From Staphylococcus delphini (GTDB lineage: Bacteria > Bacillota > Bacilli > Staphylococcales > Staphylococcaceae), in assembly GCF_900636325.1 (NCBI RefSeq), contig NZ_LR134263.1, positions 1,798,001 through 1,862,000 of the forward strand: a stretch of 64,000 nt of DNA, given 5' to 3'. Of the stretch, positions 38,801-48,539 are shown in pieces. The translations under genes were made by a program, and so were the position numbers. The notes under the pieces are model-generated. The model saw only the letters and a list, made by a program, of their open reading frames with translations, searched no databases and was not told the origin of the DNA. Within the stretch, counting starts at the first letter, position 1. The number at the start of each line of letters is the position of its first letter.

Positions 38801-39386
38801 AAATGTCTTCCACACGCGTTAAATTGTCTTCGGTATGCGACAGCTTTTCCAATGACGCTTCTTTTCTTTTTTTATATTTCAATACCCCTGCAGACTCTTC
38901 AATAATTTGACGGCGATCAGTCGGTTTCGCATTGAGCACTTCATCGACACGGCCTTGTGAAATAATGCTGAACGCTTCTTTACCGAGACCTGAATCTAAA
39001 AAGAGCTCGTGTATGTCTTTCAAACGACGGCGCTCATTATTGACATAAAATTCACTATCACCATTCCGGTAAAGACGTCTCGTGACAATCACTTCTGTCG
39101 CATCAAAATTCAACAAGCCCTTGCTATTATCGAGTTTCAACTGCACTTCCGCAAAGTTTTGAGCATTGCGATGTTGTGCACCAGAAAAGATAATGTCTTC
39201 CATTTTACTGCCACGCAATGAACGCGCGGATTGTTCACCGAGTACCCATTTAATCGCATCAGTAATGTTACTCTTCCCACTACCATTTGGACCAACAATG
39301 GCTGTGACACCTTTGTCAAATTGAATTTGAGTGGCTTCCGCAAATGATTTAAATCCGTATGCATCAATTGACTTTAAATAAACCAT
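35814..39386 (-). CDS. smc: Chromosome partition protein SMC
   Basis: ATPase that organises and segregates the chromosome with ScpA and ScpB. The 1190 residues show the Walker A GPNGSGKSNITDAIKWVLGE at the N-terminus, two long coiled-coil arms rich in Gln, Glu and Lys, the hinge at roughly 500-680 (GGSMTGGGTQQRQ at its end), and the C-terminal ABC signature LSLLSGGERALSAIALLFA with Walker B PFVILDEVEAALDEANV. It starts three bases after rnc and ends one base before ftsY. The length is typical. Confidence 0.98.
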   Translation of the reverse strand: MVYLKSIDAYGFKSFAEATQIQFDKGVTAIVGPNGSGKSNITDAIKWVLGEQSARSLRGSKMEDIIFSGAQHRNAQNFAEVQLKLDNSKGLLNFDATEVIVTRRLYRNGDSEFYVNNERRRLKDIHELFLDSGLGKEAFSIISQGRVDEVLNAKPTDRRQIIEESAGVLKYKKRKEASLEKLSHTEDNLTRVEDILYDLEGRVEPLKEEAAIAKEYLQLSDILKESDIRVTVHDIASYQTQIADHDTALNELKSQQADTHHKKSQISHTMQKAKGERFEVDQQLEKVNQHLIETTEQVEKLTGQYQLIEERQKNQSQSNARIEEEQASIAQHQQQLDHDVAETEKTLSQLKEKRQQLNQHIQTLEGQLYQSDETMEEDVETLKDAYYQLMTEQADINNDIRFLTKTIEEHKAKQSRIDSRLSEAYAQLKDAQQHMHDIEQRQQQKKRQMTKIENDCKQIEASLAKAKSEQTEAESQLYQAYRYNDKLKARIETMKMREDDLSSFYQGVKAVLKAKDQQLQGIHGAVAQQIDVPSKYTTAIETALGASMQHVIVSDEAAARQAIQFLKTKKLGRATFLPLNVIKAKTLDSRVVQTAKQMTGFVTVASEAVQVDTTYKAIIDNLLGRTLIVDGLKNANEMARAIQYQTRIVTLEGDVVNPGGSMTGGGTQQRQSLLGQKDELQQLQAQLETYLEKTKQLEQFCQNQKSQQDTLSEQYVTAQQDFNTYKQALHDLSLEHDRYREIEQRLKNEHEEFEFEKNDGYQSDKSEATLKDKQTRQAEIAEQLEQMEQQIKAMTEQRKVSQAQASQLQQQLHQYKSDLAVVVERIKTQQQQLKRLEKEQQQIDAQQQKLADQLALINSDEVNDRSTLEKIQTHITEYQDAKTRHLEQQQQLRQQRQDIEDLIESNEQALESIHQKLLEIENQYQNIKSAQSRLDVLIDQALKHLNEKYHMTFEHAKSSYPLADANIDALRQKVKLTQMSIDELGHVNLNAIEQYEEVSARYTFLSEQRNDLREAKATLEQIIQEMDAEVAERFSTTFHAIQDHFASVFKNLFGGGQAELILTEKDYLTAGVDIKVQPPGKKLQHLSLLSGGERALSAIALLFAILKVRSAPFVILDEVEAALDEANVIRYATYLKTLSKETQFIVITHRKGTMEMCDCLYGVTMQEMGVSRLVSVNLNTIDEVLKEEQA

Positions 39387-39389
39387 ATT

Positions 39390-40121
39390 CTACTCCTTAT
39401 GTGTCATCAATAAGTATGCTTGTTCGGCTGCTTTTTGTTCAGACTCTTTTTTCGTGCGACCTTCACCTTGAGAGACGGCTTCCCCATTTAATAAAATTTC
39501 GGAAGTGAACGTTTTGTTATGCGCAGGTCCCTCTTCTTTCGCAATACGATACTGAATCGCACCTAAATAATTTTGATGAACATATTCTTGAAATTTTGTT
39601 TTAAAATCCACAACACCGATCAGTTGGCGTCCTTTAACGTGTGGGAAAATGACTGCTTCAGCAAATTGCCACACTGCTTCAAGCCCTTGATCTAAATACA
39701 ATGCACCCACAAATGCTTCAAAGACATCCGCAACTAACGATGGACGTGTTCTCCCACCCGTCTTTTCTTCTCCTTTACCGAGCAAGATAAGTGGCATTAA
39801 ATCGATATGTTGCGCGAAAACAACGAGTGAGGGTTCACAAACGATATTCGCACGCATTTTCGTCAAATCTCCTTCAGGCAACTTCGGAAATGCATCAAAT
39901 AAATAACGTGAGACAGTTAATTCAAGTACCGCATCTCCTAAAAACTCTAACCGTTCATTATGTTCAGTACGATCCATATTAAAGTCATTAATAAAACTAG
40001 AATGTGAAAAAGCTTGTTGATAAAGCGACATATTGTCATATGCCAAATTCAATGCTTTCATTTTTTTCGCAAAATTCTCTTGAAACTTCGCAACGAGCGT
40101 TTCCTTACGCACTTTTGTCAT
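39390..40121 (-). CDS. rnc: Ribonuclease III
   Basis: Cuts double-stranded RNA in rRNA and mRNA processing, and would also process sense-antisense RNA pairs. The open frame extends to 40235, but the family N-terminus corresponds to [20 protein letters not shown] at ATG 40121, preceded by AAAGGAGG. This gives about 243 residues, the normal size. It has the catalytic signature [17 protein letters not shown], then [20 protein letters not shown], and a C-terminal double-stranded RNA-binding domain ending in [14 protein letters not shown]. It lies directly upstream of smc. Confidence 0.96.
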   Translation of the reverse strand: MTKVRKETLVAKFQENFAKKMKALNLAYDNMSLYQQAFSHSSFINDFNMDRTEHNERLEFLGDAVLELTVSRYLFDAFPKLPEGDLTKMRANIVCEPSLVVFAQHIDLMPLILLGKGEEKTGGRTRPSLVADVFEAFVGALYLDQGLEAVWQFAEAVIFPHVKGRQLIGVVDFKTKFQEYVHQNYLGAIQYRIAKEEGPAHNKTFTSEILLNGEAVSQGEGRTKKESEQKAAEQAYLLMTHKE

Positions 40122-40416
40122 GCCATCATTTCCTCCTTTATTGCTTTCAATCAGATGCATGGACATTTTCAATTTGATCATCCAGCCTTCCTCAGTTGTA
40201 TACCACATGGTTAACACGCACATGGGATACGACAAGCTGCGACGACCACTATTGTTGAATACGCTCTCAAACTTTTAGTGAGCACATCACATTGTCATTG
40301 TGTTCAATAAAAGTGAGACCCATTTTTCAAAATCCATACCCATTACTATTATACGTGATATCCAAACCGAAGCCCATCCATTCATTAAAACTTCTCCTAC
40401 TTTAAACTTCATATGG

Positions 40417-40862
40417 GGAAGGGACATAAAAATTTTTGATGCTTTTGATGCAATATTTTTGTTAAACTTGCCCTGCCTATGATTTGTGGCTTTAGATTGC
40501 CTTCATGGCTTCGCGTTCCTAGGGGCTGGGGGGGAGGTTGTGACAAAAGCGCTTAGGATTTGAGCAGAACCGAGCGATGAGCAAAATTGATTTCCAAATT
40601 TTGCCGAAATCGCGGGAGTTCTGTCGAAAATCCTGCTTTTGGAACACCGTTTATTGATTCCCAGCGCACCCATTCATTGTGGATTTTCCGGACCAGCTTG
40701 ATCCCTCAGGAGTCTCAGCCTTCTGGGCAATCTTATATCAAATACACAGAACTGAAGATGCAATCTATGTATGGCTTGAGGCTTAATTTTTTCAAGCCTC
40801 ATCACTTGGTATACACAACAAAATATAGTAAAGGAGCTGAGGAAACTTAATGTCCCAGCTCC
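40417..40862 (+). repeat. Interspersed repeat element, short-core form (copy 4, ~446 bp)
   Basis: The same outer parts as copy 2 (left GGGACATAAAAATTTTTGATG; right TAATGTCCCAGCTCC, 40848-40862), but where copy 2 has the ~200 bp core starting GGGAGCAGTAC this one has only CCGGACCAGCTTGATCC before CCTCAGGAGTCTCAGCC. So the two differ by clean presence or absence of the core. The right end is a hairpin (GGAGCTG...CAGCTCC) followed on the minus strand by TTTACTATATTTTG and lies just past the acpP stop, so it may terminate acpP transcription. Confidence 0.8.
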
Positions 40863-40870
40863 GATAATCA

Positions 40871-41104
40871 TTATTTTTCAAGTGTATTAATGTAATTCAC
40901 AGCGTCTCCCACTGTGTTGATTTTTTCGGCTTCTTCATCTGGAATTTCAGTACCGAATTCATCTTCTAATTCCATTACTAACTCTGCGATATCAAGTGAA
41001 TCAGCGCCTAGATCGTCTTTGAAAGATGCATCTTCAGTGACTTTGTCAGCGTCTACGCCTAAACGGTCAACGATGATGTCTTTAACTTTATCGAAGTTTT
41101 CCAC
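40871..41104 (-). CDS. acpP: Acyl carrier protein
   Basis: Carries growing acyl chains on a 4'-phosphopantetheine arm attached to the serine in [17 protein letters not shown]. The 77 residues are acidic, as expected. The start codon is GTG 41104 with a near-perfect AAGGAGGTGA. It follows fabG after 228 bases and ends nine bases before a repeat element that supplies a terminator-like hairpin. The 228-base spacer has no other gene. Confidence 0.98.
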   Translation of the reverse strand: MENFDKVKDIIVDRLGVDADKVTEDASFKDDLGADSLDIAELVMELEDEFGTEIPDEEAEKINTVGDAVNYINTLEK

Positions 41105-41332
41105 GTTGTTTCACCTCCTTATAAAATAATGCTCTGTTTATGTAACGCATGTTGCGCGTTTTTTTATCGAATTGAAATACTCGACTGTTATATTTTGCCA
41201 TTTTATCGGCTTAAATACAACCCATTTCAATGAAGTTCACCGCGTTCGACATACATTTCATTAACATCTCATGTGCGTTGAACAAAATTCTTAGTTTCAA
41301 CTCAGGATTTCATGTTCAAAACGCTGCCATGA

Positions 41333-42070
41333 TTATTCCATGTGCATGCCGCCATTGACATGAATCGTTTGGCCAGTAATATACGCTGCTTTATCTGAAG
41401 CTAAAAATGCGACTGTATGTGCGATGTCTGTATCTTGACCGAAACGACCTAATGGAATTTGTGTTTTCATCGTCTCTTTCAAGTCATCGTTTAACGCATC
41501 AGTCATGTCTGAAACGATAAAGCCTGGCGCCACGGCGTTGACCGTAATGTTACGTGATGCCAATTCGCGCGCTGCAGTTTTCGTCATGCCAATCACGCCT
41601 GCTTTAGATGCCACATAGTTAATTTGACCTGGGTTCCCCACTGCACCCACCACACTTGTTAAGTTGATAATGCGTCCAGCACGTTGTTTCAACATTTGTG
41701 GTGTTGCTTTTTGGATACAGTTAAAGACACCTTTTAAGTTTGTATCAATGACATCATCCCACTCATGTTCTTTCATTCTCATGAGCAAGTTATCTCTTGT
41801 AATACCTGCGTTGTTCACAAGCACGTCGAGTGAACCGAAAGTTTTGACGATTTCTTTGATCATCGCTTTCACTTCATCACCATTTGCAACGTTCGCTTGC
41901 ATGGCAACACTTTCGACACCTTTACTTTTAATTTCTTCAACAACAGCTTCTGCTTTTTCTTGGTTACCCGCGTAGTTAACGACAACATTGTATCCTTCTT
42001 CAGCAAGTTGTAATGCAATACTACGGCCAATCCCACGTGAAGCACCTGTAACTAATGCAACTTTACTCAT
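41333..42070 (-). CDS. fabG: 3-oxoacyl-[acyl-carrier-protein] reductase FabG
   Basis: NADPH-dependent reductase of fatty acid elongation. About 245 residues of a short-chain dehydrogenase: [34 protein letters not shown], the catalytic Ser-Tyr-Lys in [20 protein letters not shown] followed by SKAG, and C-terminal [15 protein letters not shown] place the start at ATG 42070 ([10 protein letters not shown]), overlapping the fabD stop by eight bases; an in-frame TTG two codons earlier is less likely. Confidence 0.97.
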   Translation of the reverse strand: MSKVALVTGASRGIGRSIALQLAEEGYNVVVNYAGNQEKAEAVVEEIKSKGVESVAMQANVANGDEVKAMIKEIVKTFGSLDVLVNNAGITRDNLLMRMKEHEWDDVIDTNLKGVFNCIQKATPQMLKQRAGRIINLTSVVGAVGNPGQINYVASKAGVIGMTKTAARELASRNITVNAVAPGFIVSDMTDALNDDLKETMKTQIPLGRFGQDTDIAHTVAFLASDKAAYITGQTIHVNGGMHME

Positions 42071-42989
42071 TTCCAATCCATTCCTTTACATCTTCGAGCG
42101 TTTGAATCGAAGTTATTTTTACATCTCTACTCATTTTTTTAACTAAACCTGATAATACTTTGTTCGGACCGACTTCAATGAAATGATCCACACCTTGCTC
42201 GATTAACCATTGAACAGAATCGATAAATTGAACCGGCGAATACAATTGTTCCACCATATGTTGTTTAATCGTTTCTGCGTCTGTTTCAGGTCTTGCATGA
42301 ACATTTTGTACGACTGGTGTTGTCGCATCATGCCATTCAAATTGATCGATAAACGTTTTAAATTCATCTTCAATCACTTGCATCATAGACGAATGAAACG
42401 GCCCTGAAACGTCTAGTGGCATCACTCTTTTCGCACCAAGTGATTTACCTTCACTCACTAAACGATCCACAGCAACTTTATGACCTGACACAACGATTTG
42501 CCCTGGCGCATTCATATTCGCAGGCTCGACGACAGCATCTTCTGTTGAGATTTGATCACAAATGGCTTTCACTTCATCAAATGATAAGCCTAACACTGCA
42601 GCCATACCGCCGACGCCTTTAGGAAATGCTTGTGCCATCAATTCCCCACGTTTACGAACGATTTGTACGGCATCTTCAAACTTTAAAACACCGCTCATCA
42701 CAAGGCTTGAATACTCGCCTAAACTGTGACCAATCGTGTAGTCCGCAGTCGGTTGACCCATCGCAGCATAAAGTGCCATGCTGTTTGTTAACAGTGCAGG
42801 TTGTGTATTTTCAGTTTGCCCTAACACTTGATTCGGGTCTTCAAACATCGTCTCAAGTAGATTGAATGGCATTTGTTCTGCAGCTGCTTCTAAAATTTTC
42901 GTCGCCGCATCATCTTGTTGATACAAATCTTGTGCCATACCTACCTTTTGTGCCCCTTGTCCAGGGAACATCAACACAGTTTTACTCAT
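42063..42989 (-). CDS. fabD: Malonyl-CoA:ACP transacylase FabD
   Basis: Transfers malonyl groups from CoA to acyl carrier protein to supply elongation units. The 308 residues show [16 protein letters not shown] at the N-terminus and the nucleophile elbow [16 protein letters not shown], with a later active-site histidine in [13 protein letters not shown]. It overlaps plsX (eight bases) at its start and fabG at its end, giving a fully coupled plsX-fabD-fabG string. Confidence 0.98.
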   Translation of the reverse strand: MSKTVLMFPGQGAQKVGMAQDLYQQDDAATKILEAAAEQMPFNLLETMFEDPNQVLGQTENTQPALLTNSMALYAAMGQPTADYTIGHSLGEYSSLVMSGVLKFEDAVQIVRKRGELMAQAFPKGVGGMAAVLGLSFDEVKAICDQISTEDAVVEPANMNAPGQIVVSGHKVAVDRLVSEGKSLGAKRVMPLDVSGPFHSSMMQVIEDEFKTFIDQFEWHDATTPVVQNVHARPETDAETIKQHMVEQLYSPVQFIDSVQWLIEQGVDHFIEVGPNKVLSGLVKKMSRDVKITSIQTLEDVKEWIGNE

Positions 42990-43968
42990 CAGTGTCGCCT
43001 ACCTTTGCTCTCATATTTTCAACAATTTTCGTTTCACCCGCAATTTTCGCTTGACGAATTGCTGAATAAAACGCTTTTGCATTTGAACTGCCGTGCGCTT
43101 TAACCACGATACCGTCCAATCCTAACAACACTGAACCGCCATATTCGGAATAATCCAACTGTTTCGCGATACGTTTAATGTCATTTTTCACGACGAGTGC
43201 TGCTAATTTATTTTTAAGGCTCGATAACAAATCATTTTTCAAAATTTTACCGAATGATTTGGCAGTGCCTTCTAAGTTTTTCAATACGATATTACCTGTA
43301 AAACCATCTGTCACAATTACGTCAGCTTCATCTTCCATAATCGATTTCGCCTCAATATTGCCGGTAAATTTGAATTGGTCCGTTTCAGACATTAAGTGAA
43401 AGGCTTCTTTTGTTAAGTTATTTCCTTTTTTATCTTCTGTCCCAATATTGAGTAATGCTACTCTCGGTTCTGCAATGCCTCTTAACTTTTGCGCATAAAT
43501 ATGACCGAGTACTGCATTTTGATACAAATGTTCTGCTTTCGCATCGGCATTTGCACCGACATCTAAAAATACGACACCTTTACCGCTCACTGTTGGCAAA
43601 GTAACGACTAACGCTGGTCGCGCCACCCCTGGCAAACGCCCTACAATAAAGAGGCCTGCCGACATGAGTGCGCCTGTGTTACCTGCTGAGACACATCCGT
43701 CTGCTTCTCCATTTTTCACTGCTTCCGCCATACGGACCATTGAGCTATCTTTTTTACGTTTAATGGCACGCACTGGCTCGTCTTCCATTGAAATCTCTTC
43801 AGTCGTATGACGTATTTCAACTCTTGGATGGTTCAAATGACATTGCTTTTCATCACCGAAAAGAATAATCTCCAAATCATCGAAATCCTGAACTGCTTTT
43901 TCAACAGCTTCAAGCACGATGTGAGGGGCATCGTCGCCACCCATCATATCTACAGCTAGTTTTACCAT
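42982..43968 (-). CDS. plsX: Phosphate acyltransferase PlsX
   Basis: Converts acyl-ACP to acyl-phosphate, the first step of phosphatidic acid synthesis in Gram-positives. About 328 residues: [20 protein letters not shown] at the start, [36 protein letters not shown] and [21 protein letters not shown] choose ATG 43968, nine bases after GAGG, rather than ATG 43977, which would sit directly on the ribosome binding site. It overlaps fabD by eight bases and lies just after fapR. Confidence 0.97.
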   Translation of the reverse strand: MVKLAVDMMGGDDAPHIVLEAVEKAVQDFDDLEIILFGDEKQCHLNHPRVEIRHTTEEISMEDEPVRAIKRKKDSSMVRMAEAVKNGEADGCVSAGNTGALMSAGLFIVGRLPGVARPALVVTLPTVSGKGVVFLDVGANADAKAEHLYQNAVLGHIYAQKLRGIAEPRVALLNIGTEDKKGNNLTKEAFHLMSETDQFKFTGNIEAKSIMEDEADVIVTDGFTGNIVLKNLEGTAKSFGKILKNDLLSSLKNKLAALVVKNDIKRIAKQLDYSEYGGSVLLGLDGIVVKAHGSSNAKAFYSAIRQAKIAGETKIVENMRAKVGDTDE

Positions 43969-43969
43969 C

Positions 43970-44530
43970 TTATTCATCCTCGCTTATGTAATACATTTTA
44001 AATAGACCTTCAAAGACTTTTTCTTGCGCAACGAATGACGTCACACTCATTTCATAATATTTATCATCATGAAATTGGACTTCCGCTTCTGCAACAACGA
44101 CATCGCCTAATTGTACAGGTTTGACAAAGTGGATATGACTTTCTTTCGTCAATACGGATGCGTGTTTCACAATCGCAACACATAATGAATTCGCTTGTGC
44201 AAACAACACATGGCCACGTGCAATCGCATTTCGCGTAAAGACGTCTTTTTTCGAAATCGTCATAATCGACTTCCCTGATAAATTAGGTTCTAGAGATACG
44301 ATATCTCCTATAATGTCTTGATCTTCAAGGGCACTAATGTTTTGATATTGATCTTTTGCTACATTTTTCACGCGTTCTCGAAGTTCAGGAATTTGTAACT
44401 GACTCCGATCAAGGCGTATCGTCTGTATACTCACTTCAAACATGTCACTTAAAGCTTGATCAGTGATAAATGGATTTTGCTGGATGGTAGTTTCAATTAG
44501 TGTCCGTCTTTCATCTTTCGTCTTTTTCAC
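43970..44530 (-). CDS. fapR: Transcription factor FapR, regulator of fatty acid synthesis
   Basis: Represses fatty acid and phospholipid genes and is released by malonyl-CoA. It has an N-terminal HTH ([20 protein letters not shown]) and a hot-dog effector domain ([20 protein letters not shown]). The open frame reaches TTG 44557, but homologues begin at the equivalent of [13 protein letters not shown], so I place the start at GTG 44530 with GGGTGG upstream; this gives 186 residues, the family size. The stop overlaps an ATG of plsX. A FapR operator lies 17 bases upstream (44548-44564), so it is self-regulated with the plsX-fabD-fabG string. Confidence 0.95.
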   Translation of the reverse strand: MKKTKDERRTLIETTIQQNPFITDQALSDMFEVSIQTIRLDRSQLQIPELRERVKNVAKDQYQNISALEDQDIIGDIVSLEPNLSGKSIMTISKKDVFTRNAIARGHVLFAQANSLCVAIVKHASVLTKESHIHFVKPVQLGDVVVAEAEVQFHDDKYYEMSVTSFVAQEKVFEGLFKMYYISEDE

Positions 44531-44547
44531 ATCATCGCCACCCAAAT

Positions 44548-44564
44548 TTAGTACCAAGTCTTAA
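44548..44564 (-). promoter_or_regulatory. FapR operator
   Basis: The 17-base sequence on the minus strand, TTAAGACTTGGTACTAA, fits the known FapR box (TTAGTACCTGRTACTAA-like, dyad with TTA at the left end and GTACTAA at the right). It stands just ahead of fapR, as in other Firmicutes. Confidence 0.8.
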
Positions 44565-44656
44565 TTGACTCCATTTCATTTTAACATGTTTACAGCGCAG
44601 TTCAAAATGATTTCATGTCACATGAACACGCGAATATCCGGTCATTTTACTACTGA

Positions 44657-46702
44657 TTAATCAAAGCTTTGGTACAGCACTTTATCTTCAATAAATGTCC
44701 GCAACCGTTCAAATTCATCGGTAAAAAACGCACCTGACTGCATTAATTGCGCCGCTTCATCTCTCGCTACTTCTAACATGCGATAATCCTCGACCAAATT
44801 GCCCACTAAAAAGTCAGGCAAGCCACTTTGTTTCACACCAAAGAAATCGCCGGGCCCCCGCATTTCTAAATCTTTCTCACTCAATTCAAACCCGTCCGTC
44901 GTTTGCGTCATAATTTGCATACGCTCAATGCCTGTTTCTGTCTTAGGAGAGGCAATGAGCACACAATAACTCTGAAAATCACTACGACCCACACGACCAC
45001 GCAATTGATGCAACGTCGACAACCCGAAACGATCCGCGTCATAAATCATCATAAAGGTCGCATTCGGCACGTTCACACCGACTTCGACAACAGTTGTTGC
45101 AACGAGGACATCCAGTTCATGTGCACTATACCGATGCATTACGTCATCTTTTTCATCTGCGCTCATTTTCCCATGCAATAAACCGATACGACGCTGAGGT
45201 AACGCTGCTTGTAAATTTTCATACAGTGCAATCGCATTTTGGACATCTTCTAAATGTTCCGAGCTTTCGATTAACGGTGAAATGACATACGCCTGTCTCC
45301 CATGTCGCAATTCGCGCTCCATATGTTCAATGACTTGGGCGTATTGCTCATGTTTCACCCAGTACGTTTCAATCGGTTTACGGCCTTTTGGTAAACTTTT
45401 AATTGAGGACACATCCATTTCACCAAATACCGAAATGGCAAGCGTTCTCGGAATCGGTGTTGCGGTCATAAAGAGCACATTGCTGAGCGCACCTTTTTCA
45501 CGTAGCTTTTGACGCTGTTGTACCCCAAAACGATGCTGTTCGTCCGTAATCACAAGACCCACATTATGAAACGCCACATCATCTTGAATGAGCGCATGTG
45601 TACCGATTAAGCAATCGATTTCGCCATTTGCTAACTGTTCAAGCAAAAGTTGACGTTTTTTCCCTTTGACAGAGCCAGTTAACAGCGCTACATTCATATA
45701 CGGTCCAAATAATCCGACCAAACTTTCCGCATGCTGTTCCGCTAAAATTTCTGTCGGCACCATTAATGCAGATTGGTACCCTGCTGTTTTCATCGCATAC
45801 ATACAAATCGCCGCTACGACCGTTTTACCGGAGCCCACGTCCCCTTGTAATAAACGGTGCATACGAATCGGCGCTTTTAAATCACGGAAAATTTCATTCA
45901 CACTTTGCTTTTGGCCCTCTGTCAGTTCAAAAGGCAACGTCTCTATAAAAGCTTTAACTTGCTGAATATCGTAATGCACTTCTATCGCTTCTTCTGACAT
46001 TTTTTCCATACGATTCAACCACTGCATCCGAAGCTCAAACATAAAAAATTCAGTAAAAGCAAACGTCCGACGTGCACGTAATAGCGATTGCTGATCTTTC
46101 GCTTCATGGAGGGCGTGTAGGGTATCATGTAACGTTTCTAACTTGTATTGTTCACGCATCGATGCCGGCAACCATTCATGAATTGTAATGTCTTGCAACG
46201 TTTGTTGAATCATATCGCGCAACGTTTTTTGTTTCAACCCTTCTTTCACACGATAAACGGGGGTGAACTGCGCATCCGCTAACTGTGACGGATCAAAAAA
46301 CATTTTCTGACCATTAATTTCTTGTTTACGGCGAGACCATTTCCCTTTAATAACGACTGTTTCATGTAGCTGAATTTTATTTTTCAAATACGGTTGATTG
46401 AAGAACACTGCCTTGACCGCAATCCCGTTAATCATTAAATGGACTGTCAATTTCGAACGATTTCTTCCAAAAAAAGCGACAGTGGGGGTCGAATACACTT
46501 CCCCGCGAACTGTCACATTAGCTTCATCTTCAGCCGTCGTCAAATCAACCAACGTATTATCTTCATAACGCGTCGGTAAATAGAGCACCAAATCTTGAAT
46601 GGTATGAATATTCATTTCGTTTAAAATGGCCAACCGTTTTGGGCCTAACCCTTTGATGTCCTTAAGCGCATAAGGATTTTCAATGAGGTTTAATTTTGTC
46701 AT
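44657..46702 (-). CDS. recG: ATP-dependent DNA helicase RecG
   Basis: Branch-migrates stalled forks and Holliday junctions. The 681 residues have an N-terminal wedge/OB domain ([20 protein letters not shown]), helicase motif [21 protein letters not shown], motif [16 protein letters not shown], motif [18 protein letters not shown] and motif [17 protein letters not shown], then the C-terminal RecG end with [15 protein letters not shown]. It lies between sdaAA and fapR, the usual place. Confidence 0.98.
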   Translation of the reverse strand: MTKLNLIENPYALKDIKGLGPKRLAILNEMNIHTIQDLVLYLPTRYEDNTLVDLTTAEDEANVTVRGEVYSTPTVAFFGRNRSKLTVHLMINGIAVKAVFFNQPYLKNKIQLHETVVIKGKWSRRKQEINGQKMFFDPSQLADAQFTPVYRVKEGLKQKTLRDMIQQTLQDITIHEWLPASMREQYKLETLHDTLHALHEAKDQQSLLRARRTFAFTEFFMFELRMQWLNRMEKMSEEAIEVHYDIQQVKAFIETLPFELTEGQKQSVNEIFRDLKAPIRMHRLLQGDVGSGKTVVAAICMYAMKTAGYQSALMVPTEILAEQHAESLVGLFGPYMNVALLTGSVKGKKRQLLLEQLANGEIDCLIGTHALIQDDVAFHNVGLVITDEQHRFGVQQRQKLREKGALSNVLFMTATPIPRTLAISVFGEMDVSSIKSLPKGRKPIETYWVKHEQYAQVIEHMERELRHGRQAYVISPLIESSEHLEDVQNAIALYENLQAALPQRRIGLLHGKMSADEKDDVMHRYSAHELDVLVATTVVEVGVNVPNATFMMIYDADRFGLSTLHQLRGRVGRSDFQSYCVLIASPKTETGIERMQIMTQTTDGFELSEKDLEMRGPGDFFGVKQSGLPDFLVGNLVEDYRMLEVARDEAAQLMQSGAFFTDEFERLRTFIEDKVLYQSFD

Positions 46703-46704
46703 TA

Positions 46705-47592
46705 TTAATCACCAAAAATCTGTTGTTTTAATCGCTGACCTGTTGGTGTACCCGCTAAGCCACCACGACCTGTTTCACGCAAAGCAGATGGCATCGTTTG
46801 ACCGATTTTATACATCGCATCAATGACTTCATCTGTTGGAATGCGCGATGTAATACCAGCCAATGCCATATCTGCTGACACAATCGCATTAGAGGCGCCT
46901 GCCGCATTACGTTTTACACAAGGTACTTCCACTAAGCCTGCCACTGGATCACATACGAGACCTAACATATTTTTAAGACAAATCGCAAAACCTTCTGCTG
47001 ATTGTTGCGGAGTTCCGCCAGCAGCTTCCACGATTGCCGCGGCTGCCATTGCACTTGCTGAACCGACTTCTGCTTGACAGCCACCTGCCGCACCAGAAAT
47101 AGACGCATTGTTCGCCACAACAAAACCAAAAGCACCCGACGTAAGTAAAAAGTTCAACATATCTTGTCGGTTTAATTGTAATCTATTTTTAAGTGAAAAT
47201 AAAACGCCAGGAACAACGCCAGCAGAACCTGCAGTAGGTGTCGCACAAATTTTCCCCATCGCCGCATTCACTTCATTTGTCGCAACGGCTTTACTCACTG
47301 CATCTAACACTAGATTTCCCGCTAATGCTTGACCACTTTCGATGTATTGTTTCATTAAGACCGCATCGCCACCCGTTAGTCCTGTTTTAGAAGTGACGCC
47401 TGCCAATCCTTCTTCAAGTGCATTTTCCATCGTTTGTAAATTGTGATCCATGTGCGTATACACTTCTTCAGCTGTCATGCCCGTTACAGCCATTTCTTGC
47501 TCTAGCATGACTTCATAAATCGCTTTATTCTCCGCTTCACATCTCTCAATTAATTCTTTTACACTTTTAAACATTTTCACGTCTGTCATCAT
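46705..47592 (-). CDS. sdaAA: L-serine dehydratase alpha subunit (iron-sulfur)
   Basis: Deaminates L-serine to pyruvate and ammonia with a [4Fe-4S] cluster and no pyridoxal phosphate. The 295 residues carry the cysteines of the cluster in [16 protein letters not shown] and [16 protein letters not shown], and the glycine-rich [17 protein letters not shown]. It lies directly after sdaAB, whose stop abuts its start, and three bases before recG. The alpha and beta parts together equal the one-chain enzyme of other bacteria. Confidence 0.96.
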   Translation of the reverse strand: MMTDVKMFKSVKELIERCEAENKAIYEVMLEQEMAVTGMTAEEVYTHMDHNLQTMENALEEGLAGVTSKTGLTGGDAVLMKQYIESGQALAGNLVLDAVSKAVATNEVNAAMGKICATPTAGSAGVVPGVLFSLKNRLQLNRQDMLNFLLTSGAFGFVVANNASISGAAGGCQAEVGSASAMAAAAIVEAAGGTPQQSAEGFAICLKNMLGLVCDPVAGLVEVPCVKRNAAGASNAIVSADMALAGITSRIPTDEVIDAMYKIGQTMPSALRETGRGGLAGTPTGQRLKQQIFGD

Positions 47593-48258
47593 TTAATTAT
47601 CCCCCATCAACGAAACTGTTACGACACCTGGCACTTGTCGAATCGCATCTAAAATCTTGTCGTTCACTTCATCGTCCAGTTCACACGTCATTAACGCTTG
47701 ATCACCTTTTTCTTTTCGTGACACTTGCATACTGCCGACGTTAATACCATCATCACCTAAAATGTTGGCAACTTTACCAATCGTACCAAATGTATCTTGG
47801 TGAAAGACGAGTAGTGTCGGATAATTACCGCTAATGGCTAATGGAAAACCGTTAATCGCGACAATTTCAATTTTACCGCCACCAATCGATACGCCTTCGA
47901 CAGAAATATTTTTCTCTCCATCGGTCATGTCGATAATCGCTGTGTTCGGATGTGAACGTTCCTCACTCATTTCAATAAAGTGCACGCGCATGCCGGCCTC
48001 TTTTGCAGTTTCGAGACTCGTTTCAATGCGATCATCATCTGTATCATAGCCGAGTAATCCTCCGACTAATGCAACGTCTGTCCCGTGCCCTTTGTACGTT
48101 TCCATAAATGAGCCGTATAAGTAGATGTCTGCTCGTTCTGGTTGTTTGCCGAATAGATCTCTTGCGACAAGGCCGATTCTGACGGCACCTGCTGTATGTG
48201 AAGATGACGGGCCTACCATGGTTGGTCCGATAATATCAAATACGCTTTTATATTTCAT
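47593..48258 (-). CDS. sdaAB: L-serine dehydratase beta subunit (iron-sulfur)
   Basis: Beta subunit of the two-part L-serine dehydratase. The 221 residues begin MKYKSVFDIIGPTMVGPSSS HTAG (SSSHTAG is the family mark), and end with an ACT domain (LLVFHQDTFGTIGKVANIL, GVVTVSLMGDN) that may bind serine. It leads the sdaAB-sdaAA-recG string. Upstream is a 2.1 kb repeat-filled gap that separates it from fakA, with which it is adjacent in Bacillus. Confidence 0.96.
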   Translation of the reverse strand: MKYKSVFDIIGPTMVGPSSSHTAGAVRIGLVARDLFGKQPERADIYLYGSFMETYKGHGTDVALVGGLLGYDTDDDRIETSLETAKEAGMRVHFIEMSEERSHPNTAIIDMTDGEKNISVEGVSIGGGKIEIVAINGFPLAISGNYPTLLVFHQDTFGTIGKVANILGDDGINVGSMQVSRKEKGDQALMTCELDDEVNDKILDAIRQVPGVVTVSLMGDN

Positions 48259-48539
48259 TTTTGCTCCCCCCGTTTTTGACCATCAAATGTGTCTCTTTAT
48301 TATATCAATGTTCTTTGTAGAATGTAATTTTTGTTGTTTTTTTATTTTTGTGTTTGTTTGTGCTGTTTTTCCTTTGTGGTTTTGTACATTTGGTGTTTTT
48401 GGTATGTGTGTTTGATGTAGTATTGTTTTCGACATTTCGGTGCATCGGATGCGGTGGTTTTGACATTGCAGCACAATAGATACGTTGGTTTTGACATTGC
48501 AGCTCACAAAATACTATTCCTTTAACATTTCAGTTGTTT

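Noticed and set aside
40122..40235. Upstream extension of rnc (start at 40235)
   Set aside because: The extra 38 residues lack family similarity; the good ribosome binding site is just before 40121.
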